Shown in pieces: positions 31,232 through 42,773 of a stretch of 64,000 nt of DNA (position 1 is its first letter; every line of letters begins with the position of its first letter). The DNA comes from Neoceratodus forsteri. Its lineage: Eukaryota; Chordata; Ceratodontiformes; Ceratodontidae. The translations under genes and the position numbers were made by a program. The stretch spans positions 503,167,001-503,231,000 of the forward strand of contig CM057453.1 in assembly GCA_016271365.2 (NCBI GenBank). Direction: 5' to 3'. The notes under the pieces are model-generated. The model had not been told where the DNA came from and did no database searches. It was given only the letters and a program-made list of their open reading frames with translations.

Positions 31232-33160
31232 GAACCGTATCCTCAGGAGAGCTGGGGTAAGTAAGGAAACACAGAAGGAGCAGGACGGAGAACTGTATCA
31301 GTTAAAGCAGAAGGAGGCAGGGAAGGCAGTCCGTATAGCAGAGGCACAAACTGAGGAAAAGATAGCCAACTCTGTTAAGAAGGGGGATAAAACCTTTTAT
31401 AGGTACATTAGGGAGGAAGAAAGACCAAGAGAGGATACAGAGACTTAATAATGGGGAGGAATGTGAGCAGAGGGTGACAGTGAAAAGCAGGATACTGAGG
31501 CGAATATTTCTGCTCAGTATTCACAACAGATGAGGAGGGGAGATGCCTAAACCAAACAAGGAGAAACTCTGAATGGGGGTCATACAGTCCATTCACAGAA
31601 GAAAGGGTTTTGAAAGAACTCTTGAAACTGAGGTGGACAGAGCAATGGGGCCTGATGGAATTCACTCAAGAATACTAAAAGAACTAAGGGTAGAACTAGT
31701 AACACCACTGACTACCTCTTTAACAAATCAAGGAGGATGGAGTGGTACCTGAGGACTGGAGGAGGGCAATGTGATTCCACTTCACAAAAGTGGAGCAGGG
31801 CAGAGGCAGGAAACTACAGACCAGTTAGTTTGACTTCAGTGGTAGGAAAATGATGGAATCACTTCTGAAGGAAAGAATTGTTGAGTACCTAGAGGCCAGT
31901 GGGGCACAGGACCCAAGGCAGCATGGTTTCACAGCAGGAAGGTCATGTCAGACGAACCTAATAGATTTCTTTGACTGGGTGACCAAAGTAGTAGACCAGG
32001 GAGGGGCTGTGGATGTGGCCTACCTAGATTTAGCAAGGCATTCAACACAGTCTCACACAAAAGATTGATATACAAGTTAGCCAGCCTTGGAGTGGGTCCC
32101 AAGGTGGTAGCCTGGATAAAAAACTGGCTGGACAACAGGACGCAAAGGGTAATAGTAAACGGAGTCCATAGTGAAGAAAGGAGGGTAACTAGCGGGGTAC
32201 CGCAGGGTTCGGTACTGCTTTTAATATCTTTATAAGTGACATTGGAAGGCACCTGGAAGGAAAGGTATGCCTCTTTGCAGATGACACAAAGATCTGCAAC
32301 AGGGTTGATACACAAGGTGGGGTGGAAAGAATGAAAAGGGACTTGGCAAGGTTGGAGGAATGGTCAAATACGTGGCAGCTCAGATTCAGTGCAAAGAAGT
32401 GCAAGGTAATGTATTTGGGAAACAAAAACCCAAGGGAAGAGTACACAATGGGGGGTGAGTTAATAACAACAACAAAAATCGAAAGAGACCTAGGAGTAAT
32501 TATATCAGATAACCTAAAGGTGGTCAAGCAATGTGAGAAGGCAGTAAGGAGGGCTAGGGGGATACTGGGATGCATAGGGAGAGGCATCAACAGTAGAAAA
32601 CAGGAAGTTGTTATCCCTCTCTACAGACAGTTAGTGAGACCCCATCTGGAGTATTGAGTGCAATTCTGAAGACCCCATCTCCGCAAAGACATAGAGTGGA
32701 GGCTTTCAGAGGAGGGCAACCAAAATGGTGCAAGGTCTGCACCAGAAGACATACGAGGAGAGACTAAAGCAGCTTAATATGTATACCCTTAGGGAGAGGG
32801 GGGACATGATAGAAACTTTCAAGTATCTCAAGGGAATTAACAAGGTACAAGAGGGTAGTATCTTTCAGAAGAAGAGATGTGCAAGAACAAGGGGATGGCT
32901 CAGAGGTAATGTTAGAAAGTATTTTTCACAGAGGGTTGTGGATGCATGGAACAGCCTTCCTGAGGAGGTTGTGGAGTCAGGAACAGTGGGAGAATTCAAG
33001 AATGCATGGGACAGGCATAAGGCAATTCTAGTGGGGGGCAGGTGGAAGTAAGCTGTTTATTAACTAGAATCTGCAGCTTATCCATCAGGTAGGGAAATGG
33101 GCAGACTGGGTGGGCCAAGCGGTCCTTATCTGCTGTCAAATTCTACGTTTCTGTGTTTCT
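31232..33160 (+). mobile_element. CR1-like LINE, 5'-truncated, with broken RT
   Basis: It carries an ORF2-type RT: GPDGIHSRILKEL near 31650, a QHGFTAGRSCQTNLIDF near 31917, a VTSGVPQGSV-like segment near 32190, FADDTKIC near 32275, then RDLGVIISDNL, LYRQLVRPHLEY and a C-terminal VVDAWNSLPEEVVESGTVG ending near 33050. The 3' end has CAGACTGGGTGGGCCAAGCG, also found at 35060. Multiple frameshifts and stops mark it as dead. It is inserted in an L1 ORF1 on the opposite strand. Confidence 0.85.
31645..33051 (+). pseudogene. CR1-like ORF2 reverse transcriptase
   Basis: The catalytic FADD box is present near 32275 and the order of RT motifs is that of the jockey/CR1 group. Three main open pieces remain (31850-32068, 32322-32657, 32725-33051), separated by single-base indels and stops. 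No endonuclease domain is visible upstream, as usual for 5'-truncated copies. Confidence 0.85.
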
Positions 33161-33161
33161 A

Positions 33162-33600
33162 AGGTCGCAGAAATCCTCGCTTCTTTAAATTCAGACGATA
33201 ATTTCTCCTATGTTGCATCAGCATACAGAAGTCTGGGTGTAAATGTATACGATGTCCCTCATAGAAAAATTGCTTCTTCTGTCTAGCCAACTGCAGCAGT
33301 TTGTTTCTTTCGGCTAGCGTGTGAAAAGTTAAAATCACATATCTTGCTACATTTTGTTGGGATAGCCTCAGGGGATCCATTAGACTGATGTGGACAGGAC
33401 GGAATACTGACTCCAATAAAAGAGAAGAATCAATAGAGAAAATTACTGAAAGTGCATTTTCAACAACGGGTTTTAATTCGCTGTTAGGGACAGTCCCAAG
33501 AAAGCCTATTAACCTTAGATTCTTCCTTAACATGTTATTCTCTCGATGCTCCAATCTAGCCATTTGCATAGTTTGGCTTTTAATAGCTGTGTAATGAAAT
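33162..33600 (-). pseudogene. L1-type ORF1 protein (RRM-like and C-terminal domain), minus strand
   Basis: The minus strand encodes MARLEHRENNMLRKNLRLIG, then PLRLSQQNVARYVILTFHT, KLLQLARQKKQFFYEGHRI and RRNYRLNLKKRGFLRP. This matches the L1 ORF1p pattern (LENR..RNN+R+.G at the start of the RRM and an EK-x-F-x-P end before the C-terminal domain). ORF1p is the RNA chaperone of L1. The rest of the C-terminus appears at 31098-31225, beyond the CR1 insertion. Confidence 0.75.
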
Positions 33601-34863
33601 CATGGAGGAGAGGATAAGGGAATCCCCATCCTCTCATCAGTATTATGTGAAAAGTGTGAATGTGAGGAAACAGTATTTATTCAGTAGTTTGATTTCACAT
33701 AGGATGCAGCAGAGCAACTGACACCCCTTCCCCTACCAGTCATAAAGCTGAGAGGCAGGATGGTAGCATTTGACAGTCTCTAGGTCTTTTTATTCTATGC
33801 AAAAAAATGAAGCTGCTACAGTGGATTTTAGTTATAAACTCCACGTCAGAAGCAAATGGAAACGTTCCCCTTCTGCACTGAAGAGGTGCCCTGGGTTTAG
33901 TGAGGTCTCCCCATTGCTACATGCCTGCTGTAACAACATGCCTGCCTTCCATCCCTTGATCAGAAATATTTTAATGTATATTCATGTGTGTGGGTCATCT
34001 TTCCCAAGGAATTAACTGTAAAGGAGCACCTAGTGTGTCCACCTTAACTTAAAAAATGCTTAAAAACTAAAACCTGACCAGTAGAAGAAGCTATCAGCAG
34101 GGCAGCTGGGGGGAGGAATGCTGTGAGGAAACTCAGGGCAGACAGTGGGTACATTGTGTACCTGTAAGAGATTACCCAGAGCGTGATTCAAGCGGGCAGG
34201 ACAGGGGCTCCTCAAGCAGTACAAAGAAGAGCATATTAGCTGATGCAGTTGTAAAGTGCTCATTGCCTCTGATGGGATCCCCTTCTCCGGACTCCAGCTG
34301 TGACACCGGCTGCACCGAAAGTCCCCCATACACAACAGGTAGCAAGGCATGCATGGGTGTGTGAGAGAGAGAGAGAGAGAAAGAGCAAAGGCAAAGAAAT
34401 GCAGTTAGTGGTTGCTCGTCCTACAATACAGACTACCATCCTGCTAAATCAGCGGCCCACTTACAGAAAATGCAGAAGGATCACCTGCAAACTTGTGGCT
34501 GACGTACAGAAGTTGTGGGTGTAAAAATCCAGCAGATCAGTCCGTTGTCTGCTCACCAGTACACACAGAGTCAGTTTCTTTCTTGTTCTCCTCTTTGGGT
34601 TACTTGTATGGAGACGAGACTAGTCTGGAGTTGGGCTTGATCCTTCCTTGACCTTTTCTTCTTGTGATCATATAATGTTGTTGGTAAAATCGAGTGAATA
34701 ATATCAATTATATTATTCATTTGATTTAACATACGAACATACAAACAAATGCTAGCAGAAAAAGGCCTTTTAGTCTGTCGAGTCTCCTTGATTATGCAGC
34801 TAGCAGCCATATGCTGCAGCTGCACCTCCCTCCTTGACCCTCCCTCTTGCCCTGTCCCAGCCC
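33601..34863. other. no gene recognised; contains a (GA)n run
   Basis: The stretch has no domain in any frame. A GA/GAGA simple repeat lies at about 34360-34384. From about 34735 the sequence resembles the start of an unclassified repeat before the CR1 tail. Confidence 0.4.
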
Positions 34864-35103
34864 GTCTTGAAGCAGCCCACTGTGAGAGGGTTGTGGATGC
34901 ATGGAACGGCCTTCCTGTGGAGGCTGTGGAGTCAAAAACAGTGGGAGAATTCAAGAATGCATGGGACAAACATAAGGCAATTCTAGGGGTTGGGGATAGG
35001 AGGAAGTAGGCTGTTGGTTAGCTAGGATCTGCAGCTTATCCATTAGGTAGGGAAATGGGCAGACTGCGTGGGCCAAACGGTCCTTATCTGCCAGCAAATT
35101 CTA
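34864..35103 (+). mobile_element. CR1-like LINE 3' end fragment
   Basis: It encodes RVVDAWNGLPVEAVESKTVG and NAWDKHKAILG, then the same 3' UTR as at 33050-33145 (TCTGCAGCTTATCCAT, GGTAGGGAAATGGGCAGACT). It ends where DIRS element F begins. Confidence 0.85.
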
Positions 35104-35106
35104 TGA

Positions 35107-35290
35107 TCTTACTTCGAGAAACAGCTCTTGCAGCAGGTTACACCATTAGGACTGAAGCCGGCAGGCGCCAGGACCCCATGGAAATTTTCTAGCTAGCAGT
35201 ATTCAGCGGGGACCACCTCCAACGTCTGTCCCACCCCCAACATCAGGCATAGTACATAAGGAGGCGATCCCCCATAATCCCCACTTCTTT
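35107..35290. repeat. left inverted terminal repeat, element F
   Basis: Pairs with 46775-46978 (shared GCAGGCGCCAGGA, CTAGCTAGCAGTATTCAGCG, GGCATAGTACATAAGGAGG). Confidence 0.93.
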
Positions 35291-35379
35291 TCCCGCCGTT
35301 GACTCGCCAGCATCGGCCTCTCGGTCTCTACCTAGCGCACGATGACTTAGAACTTCTCCAAGTTGTTTCTACAAAACTA

Positions 35380-36722
35380 ATGTCCTCTCCAACTCCTTCT
35401 TCTGAGGGACACCTTACCAAGTGTGCCTGCGGAAAACAGATCCCTTTCAAGGATCCTCATTCTTCCTCGTATGTGTGCTTAGGGCCCAGACCACAACACC
35501 AAGGCCTGCTCCTTCTGTCAAGGGTTCAACAGCCGCACCAGGATCCGCCGTCAGAAGGCACTTCAGGCGTACCTTTTAGAAGAGAAACTTGGCAGGATGG
35601 ACAAAGAACCTTCCTCCAGGGGTGATTCTTCTTCCAAGGCCCATAAACACCGGGAGAAAGCAAGGTCCAGATCCCCGAACCGGGGCCTTGGACTCACATT
35701 GCTCAGGCTCCACCAGATCTGACCGCTCTCCCTCCAGGGCTCGTTCTCAGCCCCCTCCGGTCAAAGTCAAGGCTACAAGTGGTTCTTCGACTTCGCTTCA
35801 GCCCATCAAGACTTCTAGGCCCTCGGCTTCCTCCACTCCCTCTCGGGCCTCTTCCAAATCTTCCGAACACCACAAGTCTTCCTCCTCTGCCCGACATCGG
35901 GACCCTGACTCCAGATCGGTCTCCCAGCCTCCCAAGGGTCCGGACCCACCACCCAGGAAGATGAAAGACCTGACGTCCCTTAAGCGGACGACAGAACAGA
36001 CGTCGGCCAAGCACCCGTCGGTGGCCAAGCACCCAAAGTCGGCCAGGCATTCACCGGAGCCGAGGACATCGGCCAAGCACCAGACACCGGCCGGGCGTTC
36101 GCCGGACCCGACCTCATTGGCCAAGTGACTACGTCGGCTTCACAGTCACCGGAGTCGAAGACCGCCTCTCAGTCACCGGTGGACACCGGTCGCAGGGACT
36201 CCACGGAAGATGACACTACATTGCCTGAAGACCAGGCGGGTGACACAGAGGATGCCGGGCTTCTGAGGGAACCTTCGCCCACCCCGGAGACACCCACAGA
36301 CCCAACGCCCAACCCCGGGCGCCAGGCCCGTCGTCGGGCATGAACATACAAGAAGTAAAGGATCTCTTTACTTTCTGGTGGGACACCATCCGAAAAGACA
36401 TGGTCCCTGTAAAACCTCCTCCTCCTTCACCCCCTTTGCCCACTCCTCCACCACAGGGGTCAGCAGGACGACCACCAACCCCCTAAGGAGCAGACTCCAC
36501 CTCCTAGGGGTAGATCCAAGGATCGGAGAAGGCCTCCCTCAAGATCTCCATCAGGGTCTCCCAGCCCCAAGTGACCCAGACGTCGTCGGTACACTCCGTC
36601 AGGGGAGAACTCCAGATCGGATGCCTCGGAATTCTCCAGATCTCCTTCTCCACTCAGCATCCCATCACCTGACCCACATGACTCACCCAGGTCTCCTCCG
36701 GATGATCCCTCCTTCTCTGAGA
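35380..36722 (+). pseudogene. DIRS gag N-terminal part, element F
   Basis: It starts at ATG 35380 (MSSPTPSSEGHLTK). The Cys/His cluster follows: KCACGKQIPFKDPHSS, YVCLGP, then in a shifted frame CSFCQGFNSRTR. The linker is Ser/Pro/His-rich and contains short repeats of the type AKHP (35995-36125). Frameshifts near 35490, 35600, 36130 and 36345 break the frame before the intact C-terminal ORF. Confidence 0.8.
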
Positions 36723-36724
36723 TC

Positions 36725-37672
36725 ATGAGGCACATCCAGGCAAGATGGGATGCAAAAGACCTCGATCCCAAGAGACAGCGCCTTGCCCGGTATCTTCGGC
36801 AGAAAGATCCAAAGCCTGTGGTAGTGCCACCCTTGGTGGACACCTTCGTGGACGTCACCAAGGCTGCATGGAAGCATCCGCACTCCACCCCCGCTGTGCT
36901 GAAGAAAGCTGACCGCCTGTACAAGGTCCTGAAAGAGGACCAGTACTTGGCTCAACAACCTCTGGCTCTCTCCCTGGTCATTACAGCCTCGCATGACCGG
37001 TCCCAAAGACCGCAGCATATGAGCACGCAGCTACCGGACCAGGAATCCAAACAGCTGGATGCCCTGGGGAGGCGCATGTATGCGGCTGCTACATGCTCCA
37101 TCAGGTCCCTGAACTGCCTATCTCACATGGTACAGTTACAGAATGCCCTGTGGGAACAGGGCCAGGACCTTGTCGACAAATTACCGAATGGCGATCAAAA
37201 GGCGGAGCTCCTAAACCTCCTCTGCACAGGGTCTGATGTGGGAACCCAAGTGCTACAAGCCACATACAATTCTGCGGACTCGTCTGCCAGAGTTGCAGCT
37301 TCAGGCATCTGTCTTCGGAGACACTCTTGGCTCCATGTCTCCAGCATTACCCCGGACGTACAGAATAACATTCTTGACGTCCCTTACAATGGCGAAGTAC
37401 TTTTTGGTGAACCCTCGGAGAAGGTTATCACCAAGCTCCAGGACGCTGAGAAGGCAGCCAGGTCTGTACAGGCCATGTACAGATCAAGACATGGTTCCTT
37501 TCGTAGGAACCAGAGCCGTTTTCGCAGCCGGCAACAACGGCAGCAGCCACATTCCGGCCAGCAACAAAGGGGCACTTTTCAACATAAAGCCCAGGCTAAG
37601 TCGTCCCCAGGCAGAGGCCAGCGTTACACCAAACCGGCCCAGCCTGCAGGGACCAGTGCTGCCACAGCATGA
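36725..37672 (+). CDS. DIRS gag C-terminal domain, element F (intact ORF)
   Basis: An uninterrupted frame of 315 residues. It contains a helical domain (DAKDLDPKRQRLARYL, PALVDTFVD-like PPLVDTFVDVTKAAWKHP, DRLYKVLKEDQYLAQQ, LPDQESKQLDALGRRMYAAA, CSIRSLNCLSHMVQLQ). A basic, Gln/Arg-rich tail follows (RSRHGSFRRNQSRFRSRQQR) and probably binds nucleic acid. Homologous segments occur in J, A, B, C, D, E and K. The stop at 37670-37672 is followed within about 20 bases by the RT region in another frame. In a functional element this would be the C-terminal part of gag. Confidence 0.8.
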   Translation: MRHIQARWDAKDLDPKRQRLARYLRQKDPKPVVVPPLVDTFVDVTKAAWKHPHSTPAVLKKADRLYKVLKEDQYLAQQPLALSLVITASHDRSQRPQHMSTQLPDQESKQLDALGRRMYAAATCSIRSLNCLSHMVQLQNALWEQGQDLVDKLPNGDQKAELLNLLCTGSDVGTQVLQATYNSADSSARVAASGICLRRHSWLHVSSITPDVQNNILDVPYNGEVLFGEPSEKVITKLQDAEKAARSVQAMYRSRHGSFRRNQSRFRSRQQRQQPHSGQQQRGTFQHKAQAKSSPGRGQRYTKPAQPAGTSAATA

Positions 37673-37689
37673 CCTTCCTCCCCCGCCCT

Positions 37690-38430
37690 TCCTCTGGATC
37701 AACGGGCACAAAAGGTCGGGGGTCGCAGCGCTCGCCACTTTTCAGGGTGGCAATCGATTACCGCCAACCGGTGGGTTCTCCAGTTGGTCAGGAAAGGCCA
37801 CTTCATAGAATTTCTCGACCACCCACCGTCAAGACCTCCCCTGCTTTCCCGTTATTCGGGTCAGCACGCCCTGCTCATACAGCAGCAGGTGTTTGTGCTT
37901 CTCGGAAGAGAAGCTATAGAGCATGTACCGCGGAACCAGAGAGGTGCAGGTTATTATTCTCACTTCCTTCTGGTTCCCAAGAAGACAGGGGACCTCCAAC
38001 CGATACTGGATCTCAGCGACCTCAACACTTCGGTCCAGTACAAACGCTTTTGCATGGTGACCCTCCCAGGTCTGATACCCATGCGCAAGCAGGGCGCCTT
38101 TCTAGTGTCCTTGGACATGCAGGATGCTTCCCTGCATATACCCATAGCTCAAGCGCACAGGAAGTTTTTGCACTTCCAGTTTCAGAGTCACTGTCATCAG
38201 TACCTCGGGTATTCATGAAGTGCATGGCGGCAGTAGCGGCCACTCTGAGGAGACAAAGCCACTACGTGTTCCCCAACCTGGACGACTGGCTTCTCATGGC
38301 GCCCTCTTGGGAGGCCCTGATGTCAGCCATTCATTGTACTCGGTCTCTGCCTGAGACACTGGGCATCATTATCAATCAAGAGAAGTCACATCTGGTTCCA
38401 TCTCAGATTCTGCAGTTCAGAGGTGCAGAT
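37690..38430 (+). pseudogene. DIRS reverse transcriptase, 5' part, element F
   Basis: From 37784: QQQVFVLLGREAIEHVPR, YYSHFLLVPKKTGDLQPILD, LVSLDMQDASLHIPIAQ and HRKFLHFQFQSH. After a short deletion of motif B the frame changes and continues SVPRVFMKCMAAVAATLRR and VFPNLDDWLLMAPS (the Tyr of YLDD is Asn here), then IIINQEKSHLVPSQILQF. The frame is cut at 38430 by element K and resumes at 44278. Confidence 0.85.
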
Positions 38431-38632
38431 CTTCCTGGACATAAGTCTCCACCACTCATTCACACTAGTGGGATTAGCGCCGGAGGCACTAGGACCCATC
38501 GGGAGCAAACTTTTTGCTGGAGGGTCGGTGCGAGAGACGGCGCCGCGAGACACGGTGCCGCCAGCAGCGGCTCGAGCTAGATGACTATCTCGGCGACAAC
38601 CCTCCAACCGCCTCACTGTTCCTTTTTCGCTC
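38431..38632. repeat. left inverted terminal repeat, element K
   Basis: Pairs with 44072-44237 (shared GCGCCGGAGGCACTAGGACC versus its complement, and ACCCTCCAACCGCCTCA). Confidence 0.9.
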
Positions 38633-38832
38633 GTCGAGTGCGCTTCAGTGACGACGTCGCTCGCCTGTCCGGAGTCAAACTTCAAACTAGCGCATAGTTT
38701 TCAGTTTGTTTTTTTGTAACATTATCACGATAGTAGTATCGCTTAATTTTATTCTATTTTCGTAAAATTTTTTTCTAATATTTTAAGTTTAACTTACTTA
38801 AAGAAGTCTCGGCCTACTGGACGGAGTCGACC

Positions 38833-40740
38833 ATGAGCAGGTCAGGTGACGGTAGGGAGACTTTCAGTGAAAGTCGTTCAGTCAGCCGGGCTGGGTCCGG
38901 GTCAGCCTCTTCTCCTCAGCTGGGTTCCGACTACGGTCAGTCCGATGCCTGGGATGGGCGGTCCCCCGCCGCATAAAAATAAACGGTCGTGATTTCGGCA
39001 CCGTTCGCCTCGAGCTCTTCTTCGCCCACAGGTCAAAAAGAGAAGGCATCACTCGAGGTCACCCTCTGGTATGTCTGCGCTGGGCGACGGTCGGCAGTTA
39101 TTATTGTTAGTTGCCGGTCTCCTTCGGAGTCGCCAGCCTCCGAAAATCAAGCCCCGACATCGGAGCCCTCCCGCCTATAGGTAGGGGCCCAGATGAGCAG
39201 TTTCATCAGTGGGCCGCTCTTATGGGAGCCGATGGGCTCAGAGGTTGGTTCTTCTGCCTGGCTCGGTTATCATGAGCCTCGGCTCCTCCGGCGATCAGGT
39301 AGGGCGGTTGGACCTTCCTAGTCGGCGCCTTCTTCAGTGCCAGCGACTCCGTGGCTAGGTGTCTCCCCTCACATGGCTGCGGCGCAGGGGCCGCACCGAT
39401 GCTCCTTATCTCCTGGTTTTTTCTCTCTAGCTTTCCAGGTTCCTGGGGCTTTTCCGGGCGCCTCTGCAGGGTCTGTGTGGCTTGTCGGCGCCTGTCAGCC
39501 GCTTGGTCTTGCAGCCGCGGCGGTCTCGAGGCGCCGCCGGGCGGCGTTGCCGGACATGGTGGCGCTGGCAGCGTCAGTCTGGGCGGGAGCGCCTGCAGCG
39601 GCATCGTCTGCGGCACCGCGGTGCGCGCCGCTCACGGGCGCTTTGGTGGCGCCGCTGCGGCGGCGTCGGGCCGCCGGGGCTTATGCGAGGTCACAGGCCT
39701 CTTCGCGCGCCCGTGCGCCTCGGTGTCAATACCAGTCTGCTTTGCCGCCCCGCGCTGGGGCCCTCGGGACCTCCTGTCTTTCTGCTATTTCCTCCTTCTC
39801 CTAATTTTCACTCCTTTCCTGTCCAAACAGTCCTTCCTGGACCATCAGGAGATGATGTTGAGCCTGACCCAGACCTTCGGTTGGGTGATGAAGTGGAGGA
39901 AACAGGATCTTTCTTTGCTACAGAGCCTGTGGTCGAGGACCTGTCCTTTAAGTCTCTGTTGAAGAACCTGGGATCCAGTCTTTCTCTCCAGACTACAGAC
40001 ATCGATCCTGGGAAGATATTAAGACTCCAGTATCTTCATGCTTCGGAGATCCCTACGGATTTGACTCCTCCGATCCAGCCTTCCTTCGAGACGCTGTCTC
40101 AAATGGTATGGAATAATCCTGCTCTTATTCCCTCAGTGGCTAAATCCATTGATAAGAAGTATTCAGCTCCCAAGGATCGTCCCATTTTGGCATCCCAAGC
40201 CTTTGTGGATCCTATTGTAGTCCTGGCAGAGAATGACAAGGTCGTTCTTCCTCAAACTACTACAGCTCGACCTATTAACAAAGAGTCTCGTAAGATTGAT
40301 ACATTAGGTAAGAAGTCTTGCTGCCTCCACTCTAAGTATGCGTGATTGCCAGTTATCAAGGCTATTTTTCTCAGTATGAGTATATCCTGTGGCACTCTAT
40401 GAAAAGAATGGTTGAAGCTCTTCCAGATTCGGACTCCAAGTCAGAGCTTCTTCTGACCGTTATTAGAGTATTGAGTCCAATAACCAACAGGTCAAAGCCG
40501 CCATGGGCGCTCCGACACTGCCTCTCGCCTCAGCAGCTGGGATTTGTACTGGCGCCATTCCTGGCTGCGCATTTCTGGCTTTCACGAGTGATGCTCAGCA
40601 GCAGGTAATGGCGCTTCCTTTTGATGGCTCCTTTCTTTTGGCCCTCAGGTGGAGCAAGCCTTAGAGGCCACTCAGAAGACTAGATTGGCCATTAAATTGG
40701 CCAGACCTCCGCCTGCCCCCTCTCGGGGCATGTGAACAGG
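38833..40740 (+). pseudogene. DIRS gag, element K
   Basis: The likely start is ATG 38833 (MSRSGDGRETFSESRSVSR), with a stop after about 47 codons. A GC-rich Ala/Arg/Pro-coding linker of uncertain frame spans 39300-39750. From about 39790 a clear gag frame runs to 40345: PGPSGDDVEPDPDLRLGDEV, FETLSQMVWNNPALIPSVAK, KKYSAPKDRPILASQ, TARPINKESRKIDTLGKK. The rest (SYQGYFSQYEYILWHSMKR, LPDSDSKSELL, VEQALEATQKTRLAIKLARP) is split over frames. I do not see the N-terminal Cys/His cluster found in the other families. Confidence 0.7.
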
Positions 40741-41834
40741 CGTCCAGTTTCATAGTCGCCCAGTCCTTTGGAGGCAGAGGCAGGGAAGCTTCCATAAAGC
40801 CAACCTGCCCAACCTCAAAAGAAGACGAGCAGGAGCTAGGGCCTAAAGCCCCAGCGCCACCTTTTATGAGTCGTTGGCCCAAGTTCCATCCACTCTGCCC
40901 GAGGTGGAACTTTCTCCTCCGGTGGGAGGTCGTCTGATGTACTTCTACAACCAGTGGAAGTCCATAACTTCGGACAAATGGGTCCTTCGGATAATTCACG
41001 AAGGTTATTCTCTCAATTTCTTGGAAACCCCCCCGAATTGTCCTCCCAGACGACAACCCAGGTTGTCGGCCTCTCAGTCAGACCTCCTCACCGCGGAGAT
41101 CCAGGGCCTTCTCAACAACAGGGCAATAGAACTGGTGCCCCGCATCTGCGAAACACAGGGTTCTACTCCATTACTTTCTGGTTCCAAAGAAATCTGGGGA
41201 TGCTTCATTCTAGACCTCAGAAAGTTAAACAAATTCCTCCCCAGGAGAAATTCAAAATGATTTCTAGGTACCTGTTACCCTTGCTGCATCAGCACGACTG
41301 GCTGGCCTCTCTGGATATGCAGGATGCTTACCAGCATATCCCCGTCCACCCGACCCACCGCAAGTTCCTCAGGTTTGTAGCTTTGGGTCAGCATTATCAG
41401 TTCAGAGTCCTGCCCTTTGGGCTATCCTCGGCGCCGCGAGTTTTTACAAAGTGTTGTGCAGTTCTCGCGGCGCATCTCAGGAAAGTCGGACTCCGAGTGT
41501 TTCCCTACCTGGACGATTGGCTTCTAGCAAGCCCTTCCGCCAAGGGACTTTGGAAGCTGTGCAAACGACTTCTCGTCTTCTCACGTCCATGGGAGTTCTG
41601 CTGAATTTGAAAAAATCTCAACTGCAACCCTCCCAGAGGCTCCTTTTCATAGGGACGCTTCTAGACACCTCTTCACCGAAGGCTTTCCTTCCAGAGGACA
41701 GAAGACTCGACATCCTTCAGATGGCCCGTTATCAGGGAGAACCAATCGGTTACAGCTCTCTCGATGCAACGCATGTTGGGTCTCATAGGCGCCCTCGGTC
41801 TTCACTGTACCTCTGGCCCGACTGCACATGAGAA
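40741..41834 (+). pseudogene. DIRS reverse transcriptase, element K
   Basis: Pieces in three frames: KWVLRIIHEGYSLNFLETPP (40976 on), then from about 41265 YLLPLLHQHDWLASLDMQDA, YQHIPVHPTHRKFLRFVALG, HYQFRVLPFGLSSAPRVFTK and RVFPYLDDWLLASPSAKG. The catalytic YLDDW box lies near 41504-41518. The next frame carries LLTSMGVLLNLKKSQLQPSQ and LLFIGTLLDTSSPKAFLPED. Frameshifts separate the pieces, but most motifs are undamaged. Confidence 0.87.
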
Positions 41835-42773
41835 CCACCCAATGGATGCTCTCCACTCAGTGGTCCCCGACCTCTCACCCCAGTCTTATCCCATCAAGGG
41901 TGACGGAGCCTTTCAAGGTCTCTCACCTGGTGGTCTCAAGAGAGCAATCTCCTGGAAGGATTCCCTTTGTCCCCCGGATCATCAGATCTCCATCACCACA
42001 GACGCATCGCTAGTGGGATGGGGAGCTCACTGTCACTCCCTCCACACTCAAGGTGTATGGACTCAGTTCGAAACTCATCTCCACATAAATGTCCTGGAGA
42101 TGAGAGCGGTCCTCTATGCGATCCGAGCTCTGAAGGATGTCCTTTGTCACAAGAACATTCTCCTTCAAACGGACAACAAAGCTGTGATGTATTACATCAA
42201 TAAGCAAGGCGGTGCTCATTCTTATCCCTTTGCAGGAAGCAATGAGGGGTGTGGGAGTGGTGCTTGGAGCACAAGTCTCTGATTCAAGCGGTTTATCTGC
42301 CAGGTATACAAAACGACCTAGCAGATCACCTCAGCAGAATGGAGGCAGACCCTCACGAGTGGTCTCTCGATCCAGCCGTAGCTCGGTCCCTGTTCAAAGA
42401 GTGGGGGACTCCAGACCTGGACCTTTTTGCATCCCCACTCAACGCAAAACTGCCTCTCTTCTGCTCCAGAAATCCAGGGCCTGGCATTTTCTGTCAGGAT
42501 GCGTTCAGGTTGCGGTGGACAAAACGCTTTCTTTACGCCTTTCCACCACTTCCTCTAATCCAGAGAGTACTCCTCAAGTTCGAGTCTCAGGGGACCAAGA
42601 TGATTCTCATTGCTCCTTCCTGGCCTCGGCAACTATGGTTTCCTCTACTCAACAGTATGTTGGCAGCCTCTCCAAGACCACTTCCCTTGCAAATCAGTCT
42701 TTTGACTCAGGGTTCGTTGGTCCATCCCAACCTGAAATCACTTCACCTTCATGCTTGGCTCCTGAAGAGATAG
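41764..42773 (+). pseudogene. DIRS RNase H and methyltransferase-like region, element K
   Basis: RNase H has all acidic positions in place: SITTDASLVGWGAHCHS, NVLEMRAVLYAIRAL, LLQTDNKAVMYYINKQGG and, after a frameshift near 42230, NDLADHLSRMEADPHEW. The methyltransferase-like segment follows in frame: WGTPDLDLFASPLNAKL, DAFRLRWTKRFLYAFPPLPL, IQRVLLKFESQG, MILIAPSWPRQLWFPLL. It resembles the Dam-type N6-adenine methyltransferase domain reported from DIRS elements, with AFPP where a DPPY-like box would be. It ends at TAG 42771-42773. Confidence 0.85.

Noticed and set aside
39300..39800. GC-rich open frames in the K gag linker (for example 39337-39804 and the start of 39482-40345)
   Set aside because: Several phases are open at once because of GC content; only the part after about 39790 shows gag-like text.
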